Below, in pieces: positions 6,956 through 15,378 of a stretch of DNA of 36,595 bases. The DNA is from Kofleriaceae bacterium (lineage in GTDB: Bacteria > Myxococcota_A > Polyangia > Haliangiales > Haliangiaceae), in the NCBI GenBank assembly GCA_013368795.1, contig JABFXX010000693.1, positions 1-36,595 of the forward strand, read 5' to 3'. The notes under the pieces were generated by a model. That model was not told the DNA's origin and searched no databases. It saw only the letters and a program-made list of their open reading frames with translations. Every line of letters starts with the position of its first letter. Position 1 is the first letter of the stretch. A program made the position numbers and the translations under genes.

Positions 6956-7552
6956 ATGTCCTCCAGTGACGTCGCGTTCTCTCCCGCCGTCAAACGGCTC
7001 CAGGCCGAGCGCGGCTCGCGTGCGGCGTACGCGCGGGTCGAGGCGCGCGGCGGCTTTCAGACCGACATCACCGACGAGCTGCGCGAGTTCCTCTCGGGAA
7101 TCGACACCGCATTTCTCGCGACGGCGAGCGCGGACGGTCAGCCGTACATCCAGCACCGCGGCGGCCCGAAGGGCTTCATCCACGTGCTCGACGACCACAC
7201 GCTCGCGTTCGTCGACCTCGCCGGCAACCGCCAGTACGTCTCGACCGGGAATCTGTCCGAGAACGATCGGTTCTGCCTGTTCCTGATCGACTACGCGCAC
7301 CGCCAGCGCGTGAAGATCTGGGGCACTGCGACCGTCGTCCCGGCGACGCCCGAGCTCCTCGCGCAGCTCGGACCGCTGCCGACAAAGGCGAGAGCCGAGC
7401 AGGTCTTCGTCCTCACGGTCACCGCGTGGGACGTCAACTGCCAGCAGCACATCCCGCAGAAGCTCGACGCGCGCGACGTCGCTTCTGCGATCGAACGCCT
7501 CGAGGCTCGCATCGCCGAGCTCGAGGCAGAGAACGCGCGGCTACGCGCCTAG
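6956..7552 (+). CDS. Pyridoxamine 5'-phosphate oxidase-like flavin-binding protein
   Basis: 198 residues. The split-barrel FMN-binding fold is visible: 'GIDTAFLATASADGQPYIQHRGG' (first strands), 'LAFVDLAGNRQYVSTGNL' and 'RFCLFLIDYAHRQRVKIWGTATVV'. The C-terminus ends in a short coiled coil (about 175-197, 'ERLEARIAELEAENARLRA'). Relatives bind FMN or related cofactors; the substrate is not predictable. It is paired divergently with a LysR regulator that probably controls it. CATCCT six bases before the ATG is a weak -10 candidate. Its stop overlaps the minE stop in CTAG. Confidence 0.88.
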   Translation: MSSSDVAFSPAVKRLQAERGSRAAYARVEARGGFQTDITDELREFLSGIDTAFLATASADGQPYIQHRGGPKGFIHVLDDHTLAFVDLAGNRQYVSTGNLSENDRFCLFLIDYAHRQRVKIWGTATVVPATPELLAQLGPLPTKARAEQVFVLTVTAWDVNCQQHIPQKLDARDVASAIERLEARIAELEAENARLRA

Positions 7553-7803
7553 GCGCTGCGCGTCTGGATCGCGCTCGAGACGGTGAGCTGCGTCTCGCGG
7601 CTGTGCGACTCGATATGAATCTCGACCGCCTCGGGGTCGATCGACACGTACCGGCCGATCACCGCGGCGATCTCGGCGCGCATCTCCTGCAGCCGGCCAC
7701 CTTCGAGGCCTGTGCGGTCGTGCGCGAGCACGAGGTGGAGGCGTCCCTTCGCGACATCGCGGCTGGACTTGCCTGTGAAGAAGCTCTTGATCCCGTTCCA
7801 CAT
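7549..7803 (-). CDS. minE: Cell division topological specificity factor MinE
   Basis: 84 residues from ATG 7801-7803, the usual MinE length. The N-terminal amphipathic membrane-targeting helix (MWNGIKSFFTGKSS) is followed by the MinD-contacting segment RLHLVLAHDRTGL and the C-terminal dimerisation/topological domain ending in 'VEIHIESHSRETQLTV'. MinE stimulates MinD ATPase and drives pole-to-pole oscillation so that division is confined to mid-cell. It is the third gene of minC-minD-minE; AAGGAG upstream overlaps the minD stop codon, indicating translational coupling. Confidence 0.95.
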   Translation of the reverse strand: MWNGIKSFFTGKSSRDVAKGRLHLVLAHDRTGLEGGRLQEMRAEIAAVIGRYVSIDPEAVEIHIESHSRETQLTVSSAIQTRSA

Positions 7804-7814
7804 TGGACGGCTCC

Positions 7815-8609
7815 TTAAGCGGGCGTCGCCGACAGGCCGAGGGCGCGGCCGAGGCGGGTGAAGAAGCCGACGGACTCGGAGGCCTCGACCTCGAGGCCGG
7901 CGAGCTTCTTGGCGATGTTGATGAACTGCTTGGCGGCGAGCGACTTGCCCTCGAGCACGGCCGGCACGCCCTTGTTCGTCGTCGCGATCACCTGATCGTC
8001 GAGCGGGATGGCGCCGAGGAGATCGAGCGCGAGGATCTCGATGACGTCGGCCTGCGAGAGCATGTCGCCCTTCTTCACGAGGTTGGGCGAGATGCGGTTG
8101 ACGATGAGGCGCGCGGGCACGTCGGCGGCGGCGAGAAGGCCGACCACGCGGTCGGCGTCGCGGATCGACGAGACCTCGGGGGTCGCGACGACGATCGCCT
8201 CGTCGGCGCCCGCGATCGCGTTCTTGAAGCCCTGCTCGATGCCGGCCGGGCAATCGATCAGCACGAAGTCGTACTGCGCCTTGAGATCGACCACCAGCTT
8301 GCGCATGTCGTCGGGCGTGACCGCGTCCTTGTCGTCGGTCTGCGACGCCGGGAGGATCCACAGGTTGTCGAGACGGCGATCCTTGATCAGCGCCTTCTGC
8401 ACGGTGCACTTGCCGCGCACGGCGTCGACGAGGTGATAGACGATGCGGTTCTCGAGGCCCATGACGACGTCGAGATTGCGCAGACCGATGTCGGCATCGA
8501 CGAGCACGACGCTGTTCCCCAGCTGCGCGAGCGCAGCACCGAGGTTTGCGGTGGTGGTCGTCTTACCGACGCCGCCCTTACCGGATGTGATGACGATGGC
8601 ACGACCCAT
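7815..8609 (-). CDS. minD: Septum site-determining protein MinD
   Basis: 264 residues. ParA/MinD-type P-loop ATPase with the deviant Walker A SGKGGVGKTTTTANLG near the N-terminus including the signature Lys, Walker A' 'VVLVDADIGLRNLDVVMGLE', Walker B 'FVLIDCPAGIE', and a C-terminal amphipathic membrane-targeting helix (FFTRLGRALGLS). ATP-bound MinD dimers bind membrane, recruit MinC and are released by MinE. AAAGGAG lies seven to ten bases upstream of the ATG. The gene sits 27 bases after minC and 11 before minE. Confidence 0.97.
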   Translation of the reverse strand: MGRAIVITSGKGGVGKTTTTANLGAALAQLGNSVVLVDADIGLRNLDVVMGLENRIVYHLVDAVRGKCTVQKALIKDRRLDNLWILPASQTDDKDAVTPDDMRKLVVDLKAQYDFVLIDCPAGIEQGFKNAIAGADEAIVVATPEVSSIRDADRVVGLLAAADVPARLIVNRISPNLVKKGDMLSQADVIEILALDLLGAIPLDDQVIATTNKGVPAVLEGKSLAAKQFINIAKKLAGLEVEASESVGFFTRLGRALGLSATPA

Positions 8610-8636
8610 GGCGATGACTCCTTTAGAAATGCGCGC

Positions 8637-9473
8637 TCAGATGCTGGTGGCGAGCTTGCCGGGCAACTTGCCCTGGTAGCGTTCGACGACGATGCTGCCG
8701 CCCGTCGCGTATGCGATCTCGGGCTCGGTTCCGGGGGTGTCGCTGTCGGCTGCGCGCGCGACCTGACGGCAGATGCGCAGCTGCTGCGGCTCGAGCCGCA
8801 GGGCGAGGATGAAGCCGACGTCCCCGCCGATTCCTGCGTGCGCGGTGCCGCGAAGGCGGCCGAGCACGACGATGTTGCCGGTGGCGCGGACCTCGGCGCC
8901 GGGGTTGATGTCGCCGAACAGGACCAGATGGCCGGCGTGCTCGAGGATCACGCCCGATCGGACAGGCCCGACCACGATGCGCGTGCCGGGCGCCTCGAGC
9001 ACCTCGGCGACCGCGACCGGCGCGGACTCGGTGAGGCTCGGAGCCGGTGCGGCGATCTCGGGCGCGGCCGGCGGCGCAGGCGCCTCCTCGACGGCGGGCG
9101 ACGGCATCGAGCCGGTCGCGAGGTTCGTCTGAGGGACCGCATCGGCCTCGACGGCCGGCGAGACCGGGCGCTTGACCGCGGTGACCTCGACGATGCGCAG
9201 CTCGAACATGACCGCGATCTCGTCGAGGCGTGCGAGACAGCCCGGGGCGAGCGGCTTGTCCTCGACACGAATACGTACGTCGCTGCCCCGAAAGAACGTG
9301 GGCGCCTCGTCGAGTCGCTTCATCACCGCAGCGGTGATCGCGGTGGTCGATGCGCTCCCGTCGATGACGATCTCGAGACCCCGTGCGGTACCGCGCAGGA
9401 TGGCCGGAGGGGGCGCATCGTCTCCGAGAGAGAGCGCGGGAATTGTCTCCGCTACGGCGTTGGTTGCTTCCAT
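8637..9473 (-). CDS. minC: Septum site-determining protein MinC
   Basis: 278 residues. N-terminal FtsZ-antagonising domain (about 25-105: 'ILRGTARGLEIVIDG', 'FFRGSDVRIRVED'), a long Ala/Pro-rich linker (about 110-165), and the C-terminal right-handed beta-helix that binds MinD ('GPVRSGVILEHAGHLVLFGD', 'GAEVRATGNIVVLGRLRGTAHAG'). The linker is longer than in E. coli MinC (231 residues), accounting for the extra length. First gene of the min operon and divergent from the Prc protease; a 99-base gap carries both promoters. Confidence 0.93.
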   Translation of the reverse strand: MEATNAVAETIPALSLGDDAPPPAILRGTARGLEIVIDGSASTTAITAAVMKRLDEAPTFFRGSDVRIRVEDKPLAPGCLARLDEIAVMFELRIVEVTAVKRPVSPAVEADAVPQTNLATGSMPSPAVEEAPAPPAAPEIAAPAPSLTESAPVAVAEVLEAPGTRIVVGPVRSGVILEHAGHLVLFGDINPGAEVRATGNIVVLGRLRGTAHAGIGGDVGFILALRLEPQQLRICRQVARAADSDTPGTEPEIAYATGGSIVVERYQGKLPGKLATSI

Positions 9474-9560
9474 GGATTGGGGCCCATGAAAAGCCCTAAT
9501 CCAGCGGCTGCGGGTTGGGCAACTTTTCGACGCTCATGTGGATTCGAGGCAATGCCGGGC

Positions 9561-9566
9561 TACATT
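9561..9566 (+). promoter_or_regulatory. Putative -10 hexamer (TACATT) for the Prc gene
   Basis: TACATT ends six bases before an in-frame GTG at 9573 that begins a compact lipoprotein signal peptide. This favours GTG 9573 over ATG 9552 as the true start and a leaderless transcript. Confidence 0.4.
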
Positions 9567-9572
9567 ACCAAG

Positions 9573-11816
9573 GTGCGGTTCCCACTCCTGACGCTCGCCC
9601 TGATCGCGTGTTCACCAAAGAACCCCGCCCCGGGCGAAGCAAGGCCGGCCCCGCAGGGTGTCGCCGAGGCGGCGGCGGGCCAGAAGGCGCCCGCCCACGT
9701 ACCGGCGCCTGATCCTCGCGAGAAGGCCCTCGCAACCAACGTCACGGCGCTGTTCGAGCAGGAGCACCTGCTGCGCCACAAGATCGACGACAAGGTCTCG
9801 GAAGAGGCCTTCAAGAACTACATCGACACGCTCGACGCCGGGAAGATGTTCCTGCTCGAGAGCGATCGCGACGCGCTCGCCAAGTACAAGGACGAGATCG
9901 ACGACGAGCTGCACACCGGTGCGCTCGAGCTCGCGCACGCAGGTCAGAAGAAGTTCACGGCGCGCGTCGCCGTCGTCGAGAAGATGGTCGACGAGGTCCT
10001 CGCGCAGCCGATGGACTTCAACGACCAGGAATACGTCGAGCTCGATCCGGAAAAGCTCCAGCTCGCGAAGACCGATGACGAGCTGAAGACGCGCTGGCGC
10101 CAGCGCCTCGAGCTCGAGGTGATGGAGCGCGTCGCCGGCATGGAGGCACGCCTCAAGCCCGACGCGAACAAGGATAAGGACAAGGACAAGGCGAAGGGCT
10201 CGGCCGCCGGCTCCTCGGCCGACGACGACGAGGACGAGGACAAGACGACCCCGATCTCGAAGATCCCGACGACGCCCGAGGGCCGCGAGCAGAAGGCGCG
10301 CGACGACCTCAAGAAGACGTACGAGGGCCGGTTCGCGCGCATGAAGCACCCGGGCCAGCTCGACGCGGCGTCCGACGTGATCAACGCGGTCGCGACCGTG
10401 CTCGATCCGCACACGACGTACATGCCGCCCGCCGACAAGGCGAACTTCGACATCCGCATGAGCGGCTCGCTCGAGGGCATCGGCGCCGTACTACGCGAGA
10501 AGGACCACAACATCGAGATCGTCGAGATCGTTCCGGGCGGCGCCAGCGCGCGCCAGGGCGGCCTCCAGACGGGCGATTTGATCCTCAGCGTCCAGCAGCA
10601 GAAGGGCGACCCGGTCGACGTGTTCGACATGCGGATCGACGAGGTCGTGTCGATGATCCGCGGCCCGAAGGGCACGGTTGTCCGCCTCCGCGTCCAGAAG
10701 CCCGACGGCCACGAGCAGACGCTCGCGATCACGCGCGACGTCGTCGTGATCGAGGAGACCTACGCGAAGGGCGCGATCCTCCAGCAGAAGGGCAAGCCGG
10801 CCTACGGCTACATCCACCTGCCGAGCTTCTACGGCGGCCGCGGCAGCCCGCGCACGTCTGGCGAGGACGTGAAGGTCCTGCTCGACGAGATGGAGAAGAA
10901 GAAGGTCGCCGGCGTGATCCTCGATATCCGCAGCAACGGCGGCGGTCTGCTCTCCGACGCGATCGACATCACCGGCGAGCTGATCGACAAGGGTCCGGTC
11001 GTCCAGGTGAAGGACAGCGACGGCCAGAAGGAAGTGCTGTCCGACAAGCACAAGGGCACCGACTACGACGGCCCGATGATCGTGCTCGTCGATCGGTTCA
11101 GCGCCTCGGCCTCGGAGATCCTCGCCGGCGCGCTGCAGGACTACAAGCGCGCGGTGATCGTCGGCGCCGGCGGCACCCACGGTAAGGGTACGGTCCAGAC
11201 GATTGCGGATCTCGATCGAATGACGAGCAGCCCGGTCAACCTCGGCGTCCTCAAGATCACGATCCAGCAGTTCTTCCGGCCGAGCGGTTCGTCGGTGCAG
11301 CTCCAGGGCGTCACGCCCGACGTCATGCTCCCCGACCCGTCCGCGTACATCGATTCCGGCGAGAAGGAGCTGAAGCACGCGATCCCGTGGTCGCAGATCA
11401 CGCCCGCGCCGTTCGAGACGTGGAAGCAGCAGACCTACGACACGAAGAAGCTCTCGGAGCGGAGCGCCCAGCGCGTCGTGAAGTCGCCGACGCTGTCGAA
11501 GATCGCGACCGCGACCGCCCTCCTCCGCGAACGCCGCAACGACACGAAGGTGCCGCTGCAGAAGACCGCGTGGGAGAAGCGCCGCGCCGATCAGAAGGCC
11601 GCGCTCGACGCCGCGTCGCCGGATATGAAGAAGGCGCAGCCGATGTTCACGGTGAAGCCGCTCGCCGAGTCGCCGGCGCCGGCCGATGCACCGCCCGCGG
11701 GCAAAGCAGGCGAGGAGAAGGTCGACGGCCGCTCGTCGAAGTGGAAGGACAACCTCGCGCGTGACCCGTGGGTCGACGAGTCGCTCAACATCCTGAACGA
11801 CATGACGACGAAGTAA
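9573..11816 (+). CDS. S41-family C-terminal processing protease (Prc/Tsp type), lipoprotein
   Basis: 747 residues from GTG 9573, giving the signal MRFPLLTLALIAC; ATG 9552 would add seven residues. Layout: Prc N-terminal helical domain (about 40-190), a charged low-complexity insert (about 198-229, runs of Lys-Asp then Asp-Glu), PDZ domain (about 298-385, 'GIGAVL...VPGGASARQGGLQTGDLILSV'), and the S41 core with 'DIRSNGGGLLSDAID', catalytic Ser512 in DRFSASASEI and Lys538 in HGKGTVQ, then the C-terminal helical region. Prc cleaves periplasmic proteins at nonpolar C-termini, and in E. coli controls peptidoglycan hydrolases and penicillin-binding protein 3. The lipid anchor would hold it at a membrane. 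An open frame continues far upstream over the min operon but is a shadow. Confidence 0.93.
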   Translation: MRFPLLTLALIACSPKNPAPGEARPAPQGVAEAAAGQKAPAHVPAPDPREKALATNVTALFEQEHLLRHKIDDKVSEEAFKNYIDTLDAGKMFLLESDRDALAKYKDEIDDELHTGALELAHAGQKKFTARVAVVEKMVDEVLAQPMDFNDQEYVELDPEKLQLAKTDDELKTRWRQRLELEVMERVAGMEARLKPDANKDKDKDKAKGSAAGSSADDDEDEDKTTPISKIPTTPEGREQKARDDLKKTYEGRFARMKHPGQLDAASDVINAVATVLDPHTTYMPPADKANFDIRMSGSLEGIGAVLREKDHNIEIVEIVPGGASARQGGLQTGDLILSVQQQKGDPVDVFDMRIDEVVSMIRGPKGTVVRLRVQKPDGHEQTLAITRDVVVIEETYAKGAILQQKGKPAYGYIHLPSFYGGRGSPRTSGEDVKVLLDEMEKKKVAGVILDIRSNGGGLLSDAIDITGELIDKGPVVQVKDSDGQKEVLSDKHKGTDYDGPMIVLVDRFSASASEILAGALQDYKRAVIVGAGGTHGKGTVQTIADLDRMTSSPVNLGVLKITIQQFFRPSGSSVQLQGVTPDVMLPDPSAYIDSGEKELKHAIPWSQITPAPFETWKQQTYDTKKLSERSAQRVVKSPTLSKIATATALLRERRNDTKVPLQKTAWEKRRADQKAALDAASPDMKKAQPMFTVKPLAESPAPADAPPAGKAGEEKVDGRSSKWKDNLARDPWVDESLNILNDMTTK

Positions 11817-11880
11817 GGCGGCCGCGCTCGGCGTGCGCCCGCGCTCGGTGAGGGACGCACGCTATCGATGAGAAGTGGGT

Positions 11881-11914
11881 TAGGTCGGCCAGCGCCGCCT
11901 CGGCGCGCGACCTA
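11881..11914 (+). repeat. Nested hairpin just before the propeller lipoprotein gene
   Basis: TAGGTCG (11881-11887) pairs with CGACCTA (11908-11914), enclosing a second perfect stem GCGCCG/CGGCGC (11892-11897, 11901-11906) with a three-base loop; wobble and GC pairs extend the outer stem to about 11877. It lies 64 bases after the prc stop and 10 before the next ATG. It could end the prc transcript, or regulate the next gene, since its right arm overlaps the -10 candidate TAGCCT at 11913-11918. No T-run follows. Confidence 0.55.
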
Positions 11915-11923
11915 GCCTTGCGC

Positions 11924-13660
11924 ATGAAGCTCCTCCTCGTCGGGGCCGTGCTGCTCACCGCGTGCGGCGGTACATCGCCGACCGAAACGCAGAAGCTCGT
12001 ATTCGAGCGCTGGTCGACGCCTCAGGCGACCGGTCACGACGTCCTCCTCGCGGCGCGCGGCAACGTCGTCGTGATGGTGGATCGGCTGTCGGCCGACGGT
12101 GGCGCGACGTGGATGCCGATCGATCCGGCGTTCGGCAGCGAGCTGTCGCGGGTCGCGATCGTCGGGACGACCGTCGCGACGTTCAGCGGTGGGCTCAAGC
12201 GCTGGGACCTCGTCAGCGGCAACGTGACGACCGCAGGCGGCGCACCGAGCTTCACGACCGATCGCACGTGGCGCATCGATCCGCAGAACGGCAGGTTCAT
12301 GACGTTCGACGCGATCGAAAACGCGATCGCGATCGAGACGCCTGCCGGCGGCTGGGTACAGAGCAAGTTGCCGCAGCCGTCGCCGACCGAGGTCAAGCCC
12401 TACGTTCGCGACATCGAGAGCAATGGCCAGGTGCTGCTCGCCCTCTCAGGGTGGGGCACGCATCGCTCGCTCGACGGCGGCGTGAGCTGGCAGCTCGTCT
12501 CGAGCTCGACGGCCAACAGCGGCCGCGACCTGCTCGTGCTCGCCGACAGCCGGTTCGCGCAGGTCGGCGGCACGACGTCGAACATCTACGACACCCAGGG
12601 CAACCTCGTCGGCCCTGCGCCCGATCTGAAGATCGACGCGAACACCGGCGCGACCGTGTGCGAGGACGGCACGCTCGTCTCCGGAAACAAGCTGACGACG
12701 AACCTCGGCGCGACGTGGAGCACGCTGACCCCGACGAGCGATCTGCCGACGATGACGGTCCAGCACGCCGACTGCGGCGGCGCCGGCCAGTACTGGATGC
12801 TCGTGATCAGCGAGGCGTGGGGCTACCGCCTCGTGCGATTCGACGCCGTCGGTCAGCCGGGCGTCGCAGCGGGCAACTGGGAGGATGGCGGCGATCAGAT
12901 GTGGACGACGAGCGGGCCGCCGATCACGCGGCTCGATGACGGTACGTTCCTCGTCGCCGGCCTCGCGCTCGCGAAGGACGCCGAGACGTGGACGCTGCAG
13001 GAGATTCCCGCGCGCACCTGGGCGAGCGGCCAGACCGTGTTCGGCGTCTCGAAGCAGAAGTTCTTTGCATCGTCCGACGGTGGCTCGACGTGGATCGCCG
13101 CCGCCGCGACCGGCCTCGGCGTCGCGGAGCCCGAAGCATTCGCGCAGAGCGGCAACACGCTGTACGTCTCGCAGTTCACCAGCGCGACCGCGATGGGCGT
13201 CAGCATGTGGCGCTCGGTCGTGTGGAAGAGCGACGACCTCGGCGGGACGTGGTCGGCCGCGTACGATTCGACTGCGACGCGCAACGATGGCGAGAAGATC
13301 GTCGGCGACGCGCATCGCTTCGTCGGGATCACGGACAAGGGCGACTGGATCTCGACCGACGCGGTCTCACGCGACGGTGGCACGACATGGCAGAAGACGA
13401 CCGTGCTGGGCGACAAGGGACTCGCCCACCTCATGCTCGACGGTACGCTCGTCACCGGCGGTGCCGACGAGTCGCTGTGGCGGGTGTACGACGATGGAGG
13501 GCTCGGTGACCTCGTCGCGACCTACCAGATCGTCGTCGACGACAAGCCGATCCCCGCGTCGCAGCTGCGATCTGTCGCGTTCGACGAGGAGGGCTACGCC
13601 TACGTCGCGCGAGGCACGCCGCGCGTCCAGCTCTGGCGGTCGAGCCGACCTCTTCGTTGA
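11924..13660 (+). CDS. Lipoprotein with sialidase-like Asp-box beta-propeller
   Basis: 578 residues from ATG 11924, chosen for the compact lipoprotein signal MKLLLVGAVLLTAC. At least five Asp-box (BNR) motifs recur along the chain: SADGGATW, SLDGGVSW, SSDGGSTW, SDDLGGTW and SRDGGTTW, with a degenerate TNLGATW. Such S-x-D-x-G-x-T-W turns mark six- or seven-bladed propellers found in sialidases, photosynthesis stability factors and many secreted proteins. I see no sialidase catalytic Arg triad or FRIP motif, so enzymatic activity should not be assumed; a binding or scaffold role on the outer membrane is as likely. TAGCCT ends five bases before the ATG. A short palindrome at 13660-13683 follows the stop. 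Confidence 0.78.
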   Translation: MKLLLVGAVLLTACGGTSPTETQKLVFERWSTPQATGHDVLLAARGNVVVMVDRLSADGGATWMPIDPAFGSELSRVAIVGTTVATFSGGLKRWDLVSGNVTTAGGAPSFTTDRTWRIDPQNGRFMTFDAIENAIAIETPAGGWVQSKLPQPSPTEVKPYVRDIESNGQVLLALSGWGTHRSLDGGVSWQLVSSSTANSGRDLLVLADSRFAQVGGTTSNIYDTQGNLVGPAPDLKIDANTGATVCEDGTLVSGNKLTTNLGATWSTLTPTSDLPTMTVQHADCGGAGQYWMLVISEAWGYRLVRFDAVGQPGVAAGNWEDGGDQMWTTSGPPITRLDDGTFLVAGLALAKDAETWTLQEIPARTWASGQTVFGVSKQKFFASSDGGSTWIAAAATGLGVAEPEAFAQSGNTLYVSQFTSATAMGVSMWRSVVWKSDDLGGTWSAAYDSTATRNDGEKIVGDAHRFVGITDKGDWISTDAVSRDGGTTWQKTTVLGDKGLAHLMLDGTLVTGGADESLWRVYDDGGLGDLVATYQIVVDDKPIPASQLRSVAFDEEGYAYVARGTPRVQLWRSSRPLR

Positions 13661-13683
13661 CTCACCCGTGACTCACGGTGAGT
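13660..13683 (+). terminator. Short inverted repeat after the propeller gene
   Basis: ACTCACC (13660-13666) and GGTGAGT (13677-13683) are perfect complementary arms around CGTGACTCAC, beginning at the last base of the stop codon. It could be a weak terminator or an operator for the next gene, whose start is 46 bases away. Confidence 0.4.
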
Positions 13684-13728
13684 ACGCTGGAGTGAACGCG
13701 CACGCCTGCCGTCTACTGGGCGGTGAGC

Positions 13729-14709
13729 ATGTTCAAACTCCTTGGTGTGGTGGCAATGCTGGCGGTGGGGGCAACGCCGGCATTTGCGCAATCGGGTGCA
13801 CCTACCCCAGCTGACGCGACGCAGACGCCGCCTCCAGTACCGCAGTCGACGCTCGGCGGACCGATGCCGACGACAGGCATGGCGCCGACGGGAACGACCG
13901 ATCCGTCGCTCGGCATGACCGCGCCACCTCCCGAGAAGCCGAAGAAGAAGGAGCCCGGCCGCGGCGACTTCGATGCCGGTGGTCAAGCGCGCTTTCCGAG
14001 TGGTCCCGACGAGACCGGCGGCAACTTCAAGTCGTTCAACTGGGTCGCGGTCGATCTGAAGGGCCGCTACTTCCTGCTCGACAGCGTCACGCTGAACGGC
14101 AACATCCCGCTCGCGGTCAAGAAGCCCGACAACCTCATGACGCCCGAGGGCGGCATGGCCGACCCTCGCATGATCGGCGGCATGACGGTCCGGCTCGACG
14201 CCAAGGTGCCAGTGCCGAAGATGCCGATCATCAAGAACGAGACCGAGATCGGTCTGTCGCTGACCGGCGCGTACATGCGCGAGGGCGCGATGCTGCTCAG
14301 CGACAAGGATTACCCGCTGTTCACCGGCGACATGAAGCCGGGCTTCGCGGGCGCGCTGATCACGAAGGTGAAGCTATCGAGCCTGCTCGACTTCTCGCTC
14401 CTCCCGGCGTGGGTCTACCAGTCGGGCACCATGAATTCGCACACGGCCGTGCAAATCCCGATGTCGCTGATCGTCAAGCTCGCCGATGTCGTCAAGGTGA
14501 CGGCCGACCTCGGCGTGTTCACCGGCGACGATTACTCGTTCAGCGGTGACAACGGCGGCCGCATCTACGCAGGCGGTGCGCTCGATCTCAAGATCGGCCC
14601 GATCCTCGCGCACGCGGGCGCAGGTGTTGCGAGCCTGCTCACCGGCGGCGTGTATCCGACGATCAGCGACTCGGTCTACGTCGATCTGAACGTGAAGTAC
14701 GCGAAGTAG
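13729..14709 (+). CDS. Secreted outer-membrane beta-barrel-like protein
   Basis: 326 residues from ATG 13729; an in-frame GTG at 13723 is an alternative. Signal peptide MFKLLGVVAMLAVGATPAFAQ, then a Pro/Thr/Met-rich linker (about 22-85) with a KPKKKE cluster, then about 230 residues of alternating hydrophobic strands ('FNWVAVDLKGRYFLLDSVTL', 'GLSLTGAYMRE', 'DFSLLPAWVYQSG') ending in a strand VYVDLNVKYAK. The pattern suits a small outer-membrane barrel, although the final residue is Lys rather than the typical aromatic. No specific family recognised. Confidence 0.7.
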   Translation: MFKLLGVVAMLAVGATPAFAQSGAPTPADATQTPPPVPQSTLGGPMPTTGMAPTGTTDPSLGMTAPPPEKPKKKEPGRGDFDAGGQARFPSGPDETGGNFKSFNWVAVDLKGRYFLLDSVTLNGNIPLAVKKPDNLMTPEGGMADPRMIGGMTVRLDAKVPVPKMPIIKNETEIGLSLTGAYMREGAMLLSDKDYPLFTGDMKPGFAGALITKVKLSSLLDFSLLPAWVYQSGTMNSHTAVQIPMSLIVKLADVVKVTADLGVFTGDDYSFSGDNGGRIYAGGALDLKIGPILAHAGAGVASLLTGGVYPTISDSVYVDLNVKYAK

Positions 14710-14754
14710 CGACTCGTCGATCCCGTCGGCGCCGGCTATGCTGCGAGCGTCACG

Positions 14755-15378
14755 ATGGTGATCCGCGGGAAGACAACGGTGCGCTGCCCTGCCTGCTCGA
14801 CCCAGGCCGAGGTCGAGCTCGTCCAGAGCATCAACACGCGCGACAACCCCGCCGACAAGGCGAAGCTGCTCGCCGGCGAGCTGAACCTGCTCGAGTGCGG
14901 CACCTGCGGCAAGCGCACTCAGCTCGCCGCCAACGTGCTGTTCCACGATCCCGAGGCCGGCTACTACTGCCAGGTCGTGCCCGGCGGCGAGACCGCGATG
15001 CGCGAAGCGGACGCCGCGTTCGCCGCCTCGGGCGTGTCGGGCACGCAGCGCCTCGTCCCGTCGCTCAACGCGCTCGTCGAGAAGGTGAAGATCCTCGATG
15101 CTGGCCTCGCCGACTGGGCCGTCGAGATGAACAAGATCCTCCTGCTCTCCTCGATCGGCGAGCTCGACCGCGTGCTGCTGTTCGCGGCGGTCGATCGCGA
15201 CAAGCGCGTGCTGCGCTGGGTCCTGTTCGACGAGGAAGGTCGCTCGCCGGAGCCGGTGTCGTCACCGCTCGACAACTACGAGAAGCTCGCCATGCGGCAC
15301 CAGGCCGTGACCGACCGCCGCATCGATCGCGCGTGGGCGCTCGAGGCGATCAAATCGCTGATTGCCGACGCGAACTGA
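14755..15378 (+). CDS. CpXC-domain protein
   Basis: 207 residues, cytosolic. It opens with a CPAC metal-binding pair (residues about 11-14) and a second pair CGTC (about 47-50), the Zn-ribbon arrangement of the CpXC domain, within 'TVRCPACSTQAEVELVQSIN' and 'LNLLECGTCGKR'. The C-terminal half is helical/beta mixed ('VLLFAAVDRDKRVLRWVLFD'). CpXC is a domain of unknown function seen in bacteria and archaea. TATGCT ends 12 bases before the ATG. The last 29 bases overlap the convergent PDZ-thioredoxin gene, the longest tail overlap in the window. Confidence 0.85.
   Translation: MVIRGKTTVRCPACSTQAEVELVQSINTRDNPADKAKLLAGELNLLECGTCGKRTQLAANVLFHDPEAGYYCQVVPGGETAMREADAAFAASGVSGTQRLVPSLNALVEKVKILDAGLADWAVEMNKILLLSSIGELDRVLLFAAVDRDKRVLRWVLFDEEGRSPEPVSSPLDNYEKLAMRHQAVTDRRIDRAWALEAIKSLIADAN

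Noticed and set aside
5554..6993. A 479-residue minus-strand open frame in the kinase/LysR region.
   Set aside because: Arg-rich composition without domain motifs; it overlaps the LysR and helical protein genes in another frame.
7803..9551. A plus-strand open frame running into the Prc gene, which would give a 1337-residue protein.
   Set aside because: It lies antisense to the complete minCDE operon, its amino-acid composition is of shadow type (Arg/Asp/Glu/Ala runs), and a compact lipoprotein signal begins at 9573 (or 9552).
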